A stretch of 64,000 bases of DNA. It comes from Aureococcus anophagefferens (lineage: Eukaryota > Sar > Pelagophyceae > Pelagomonadales > Pelagomonadaceae). The translations under genes were made by a program, and so were the position numbers. The stretch is taken from NCBI RefSeq assembly GCF_000186865.1, contig NW_008705572.1, positions 455,384-519,383 of the forward strand, given 5' to 3'. The notes beneath the pieces are model-generated. The model was given only the letters and a program-made list of their open reading frames with translations, ran no database searches and was not told the DNA's origin. Of this stretch, positions 62,791 through 64,000 are shown one piece after another (within the stretch, counting starts at the first letter, position 1; each line of letters starts with the position of its first letter).

Positions 62791-63405
62791 CTAGAAGCAG
62801 GAGAGCTGGGACCAGTCGAAGACGCAGGACGCGTCGTCGTCCGGCGGCTCGACGCGGGCCTCGGCGGCGACGACGCCGCCCTCGCCGTCGTCGTCGACGA
62901 CGAGGGCGAAGCAGCTCGGGTCCCAGCAGGCCGGGTACTCGTCCTCCTCCTCGCCGTCGCCGGTGACGAGCTGCGCGTCCACGGGGCTCCGGGGGCACGT
63001 CCGCCGGCCCCCGGCGCGCGGCGGCGAGCCGTCGCGCGCCGCGCCGCGGGCCGGCGACGGGCCCCGGCGCGCGCCCTTCTCCGCGAGGCCCGTCTTCTGC
63101 TTGTAGATCTCGAGGATCTTGGACATGGGCGTGCCGCGCGGCGCGCGGAGGAGCACGACCTCGCCCGTCGAGCGGTTGTGCGCGCGGACCGTCATCATGC
63201 CCCCCTTGGGCCCGCCGCCCGTGGGCGGCGGCTCGTCCGTGGAGTCGCCGTGGTCCACCGTCGGCGCCTCGTCGCCGCCGTCGTCGTCCGTGTCCGACGC
63301 GTAGGACTCGCTCGCGCCCTCGCCCTCGTCGGTCCAGTGGGGGTCGCCCTCCTCGTCGTCGTCGGGGACGGGCACGGGGACGGCCTTGGTCTCCAGGGCG
63401 CTCAT
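62791..63405 (-). CDS. Small acidic protein with possible ubiquitin-like fold
   Basis: 204 aa, ATG at 63405. The first 70 residues are acidic and disordered. Residues about 71-110 (MMTVRAHNRSTGEVVLLRAP, GTPMSKILEIYKQKTGL) have the strand-turn-strand-helix pattern of the SUMO/Rad60-SLD ubiquitin-like fold, including a KILExYKxKxGL helix. After an Arg-rich linker the end is acidic with two Cys (PACWDPSCFALVVDDDG, VFDWSQLSCF). No diglycine at the end, so it would not be a conjugated modifier. The fold call is tentative. Confidence 0.55.
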   Translation of the reverse strand: MSALETKAVPVPVPDDDEEGDPHWTDEGEGASESYASDTDDDGGDEAPTVDHGDSTDEPPPTGGGPKGGMMTVRAHNRSTGEVVLLRAPRGTPMSKILEIYKQKTGLAEKGARRGPSPARGAARDGSPPRAGGRRTCPRSPVDAQLVTGDGEEEDEYPACWDPSCFALVVDDDGEGGVVAAEARVEPPDDDASCVFDWSQLSCF

Positions 63406-63664
63406 CGATATGTGGGTGTTGCGTCGAGTCCCGGCGCTGCCTCTCGGCTTTTGGCGGCAGGATGGGGCAGCCCTCGTCGCGTGTTTTTTGACGTGTGAGA
63501 GGGTCGATGGTACCGCGGTACCGAAGCCGAGGATTTCATTGCATTGAACCTCGAGAGTCCGTCGCGTCGACGCCGCCTCGCACGGCGTGCACGAGCGCAT
63601 CCGGCGACCGTCACGTAGCGTCGCGACCGCGCGCCTTCGCGCTTGCGACACAACAAAAGCGACC

Positions 63665-64000
63665 ATGGGCGCGCCGAAGAACGCGCTGCAGCTGCCGATG
63701 AAGCTGGAGGACTACAAGCCCGTGTCCTACGCGACGACGGCCTGCCTCTTCGCCATCGCCATCGCCGGCTGGGTCGCGACGTGGTGCGCGCAGATGGCCT
63801 TCACCTACAGCGTCGGGCTGACCATGAGCAAGAAGCGCCTCGAGTTCTGGAACGGCTACATCTTCCGGCTCCTCGCGGCGGCGCCCGTCGCGAACCTCAC
63901 GCCCGGCGTGACCGTGACCAAGACGCGGACCTCCTGGACGCCGACCAAGGCCATGACGGACGGCAAAAGCCCCGTCATGGTCATCTGCAACCACCGCTCC
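63665..64000 (+). CDS. Lysophospholipid acyltransferase (PlsC family), 5' part only
   Basis: Starts at the ATG at 63665 and runs off the window; 112 aa visible. A membrane helix (ATTACLFAIAIAGWVATWCA) is followed by LTMSKKRLEFWNGYIFRLLA. The last residues, VMVICNHRS, begin the NHxxxxD acyltransferase motif I. This would be an AGPAT-type enzyme making phosphatidic acid or remodelling phospholipids, in the ER or plastid. The rest of the motif set lies outside the window. Confidence 0.78.
   Translation, partial: MGAPKNALQLPMKLEDYKPVSYATTACLFAIAIAGWVATWCAQMAFTYSVGLTMSKKRLEFWNGYIFRLLAAAPVANLTPGVTVTKTRTSWTPTKAMTDGKSPVMVICNHRS

Noticed and set aside
1..64000. tRNA, rRNA, CRISPR array, insertion sequence or riboswitch
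   Set aside because: None seen by eye. A tRNAscan/Infernal run is needed to be sure about tRNAs and snRNAs.
1..64000. A bacterial operon or defence system
   Set aside because: Spliced Rab genes, APC7, kinesin, plastid presequences and strand-mixed single genes show nuclear DNA of a eukaryote; no clustered accessory system is present.

Overview
This window is gene-dense, very GC-rich nuclear DNA from a photosynthetic stramenopile, most likely a pelagophyte close to Aureococcus. Four things point there. Several proteins carry bipartite plastid presequences with the stramenopile ASAFAP-type cleavage motif (chorismate synthase, PGR5, a Nudix protein). One gene has an in-frame TGA at a redox Cys position together with a SECIS-like hairpin. 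One intron is a transposon-like introner with terminal inverted repeats and an 8-bp target duplication. Coding is compact, with few and very short introns. The organism assignment is inference; the features behind it are read from the sequence.

About 47 protein genes lie on both strands, separated mostly by 50-300 bp. 1-9 kb: a secretory O-GlcNAc-transferase-like protein with an apparent frameshift, a thylakoid-lumen-type protein, a Rab8-like GTPase, the SSF1/PPAN ribosome-assembly factor, an acidic membrane-anchored protein and a CAMK-like kinase. 9-10.1 kb: the only long stretch without a gene. 10-18 kb: APC7, a peroxiredoxin-like selenoprotein, an ARM-repeat protein, and presequence protease PreP with the introner. 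18-26.8 kb: a pepsin-type protease, a glycosyltransferase-SGNH fusion, a START-domain protein, a disordered protein, an O-fucosyltransferase-like protein and a WW-dioxygenase. 26.8-38 kb: PGR5, a methyltransferase-like protein, a second Rab, a four-helix membrane protein, a kinase, two related RING/Sel1 genes, an HMG-box/SPRY protein and a methyltransferase-like protein. 38-50 kb: a Nudix-CP12 fusion, an ankyrin protein, a 4'-phosphopantetheinyl transferase, a Frizzled-CRD-like secreted protein, unknown proteins and chorismate synthase. 50-64 kb: an ankyrin/SEC-C protein, a kinesin, the SUV3 helicase, a calmodulin-like protein, a plastid fibrillin, a BAR-SH3 protein, further ankyrin-type and unknown proteins, and the start of a lysophospholipid acyltransferase.

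The genes are not organised as operons, but functional themes recur. Plastid function is represented by PGR5, fibrillin, chorismate synthase, Nudix-CP12 and PreP, which degrades cleaved targeting peptides. The secretory pathway and cell surface are represented by the OGT-like protein, GT-SGNH, O-FucT-like, Fz-CRD and two Rabs. Core cell biology is represented by APC7, kinesin, SSF1 and SUV3.

The most informative signals are the selenoprotein with its hairpin, the introner in PreP, three introns that appear to use a GCGCG donor (GC-AG), the Nudix-CP12 fusion, and a recurrent heptamer in front of many start codons. All starts given are ATG codons checked in the sequence; where another start is plausible the entry says so.
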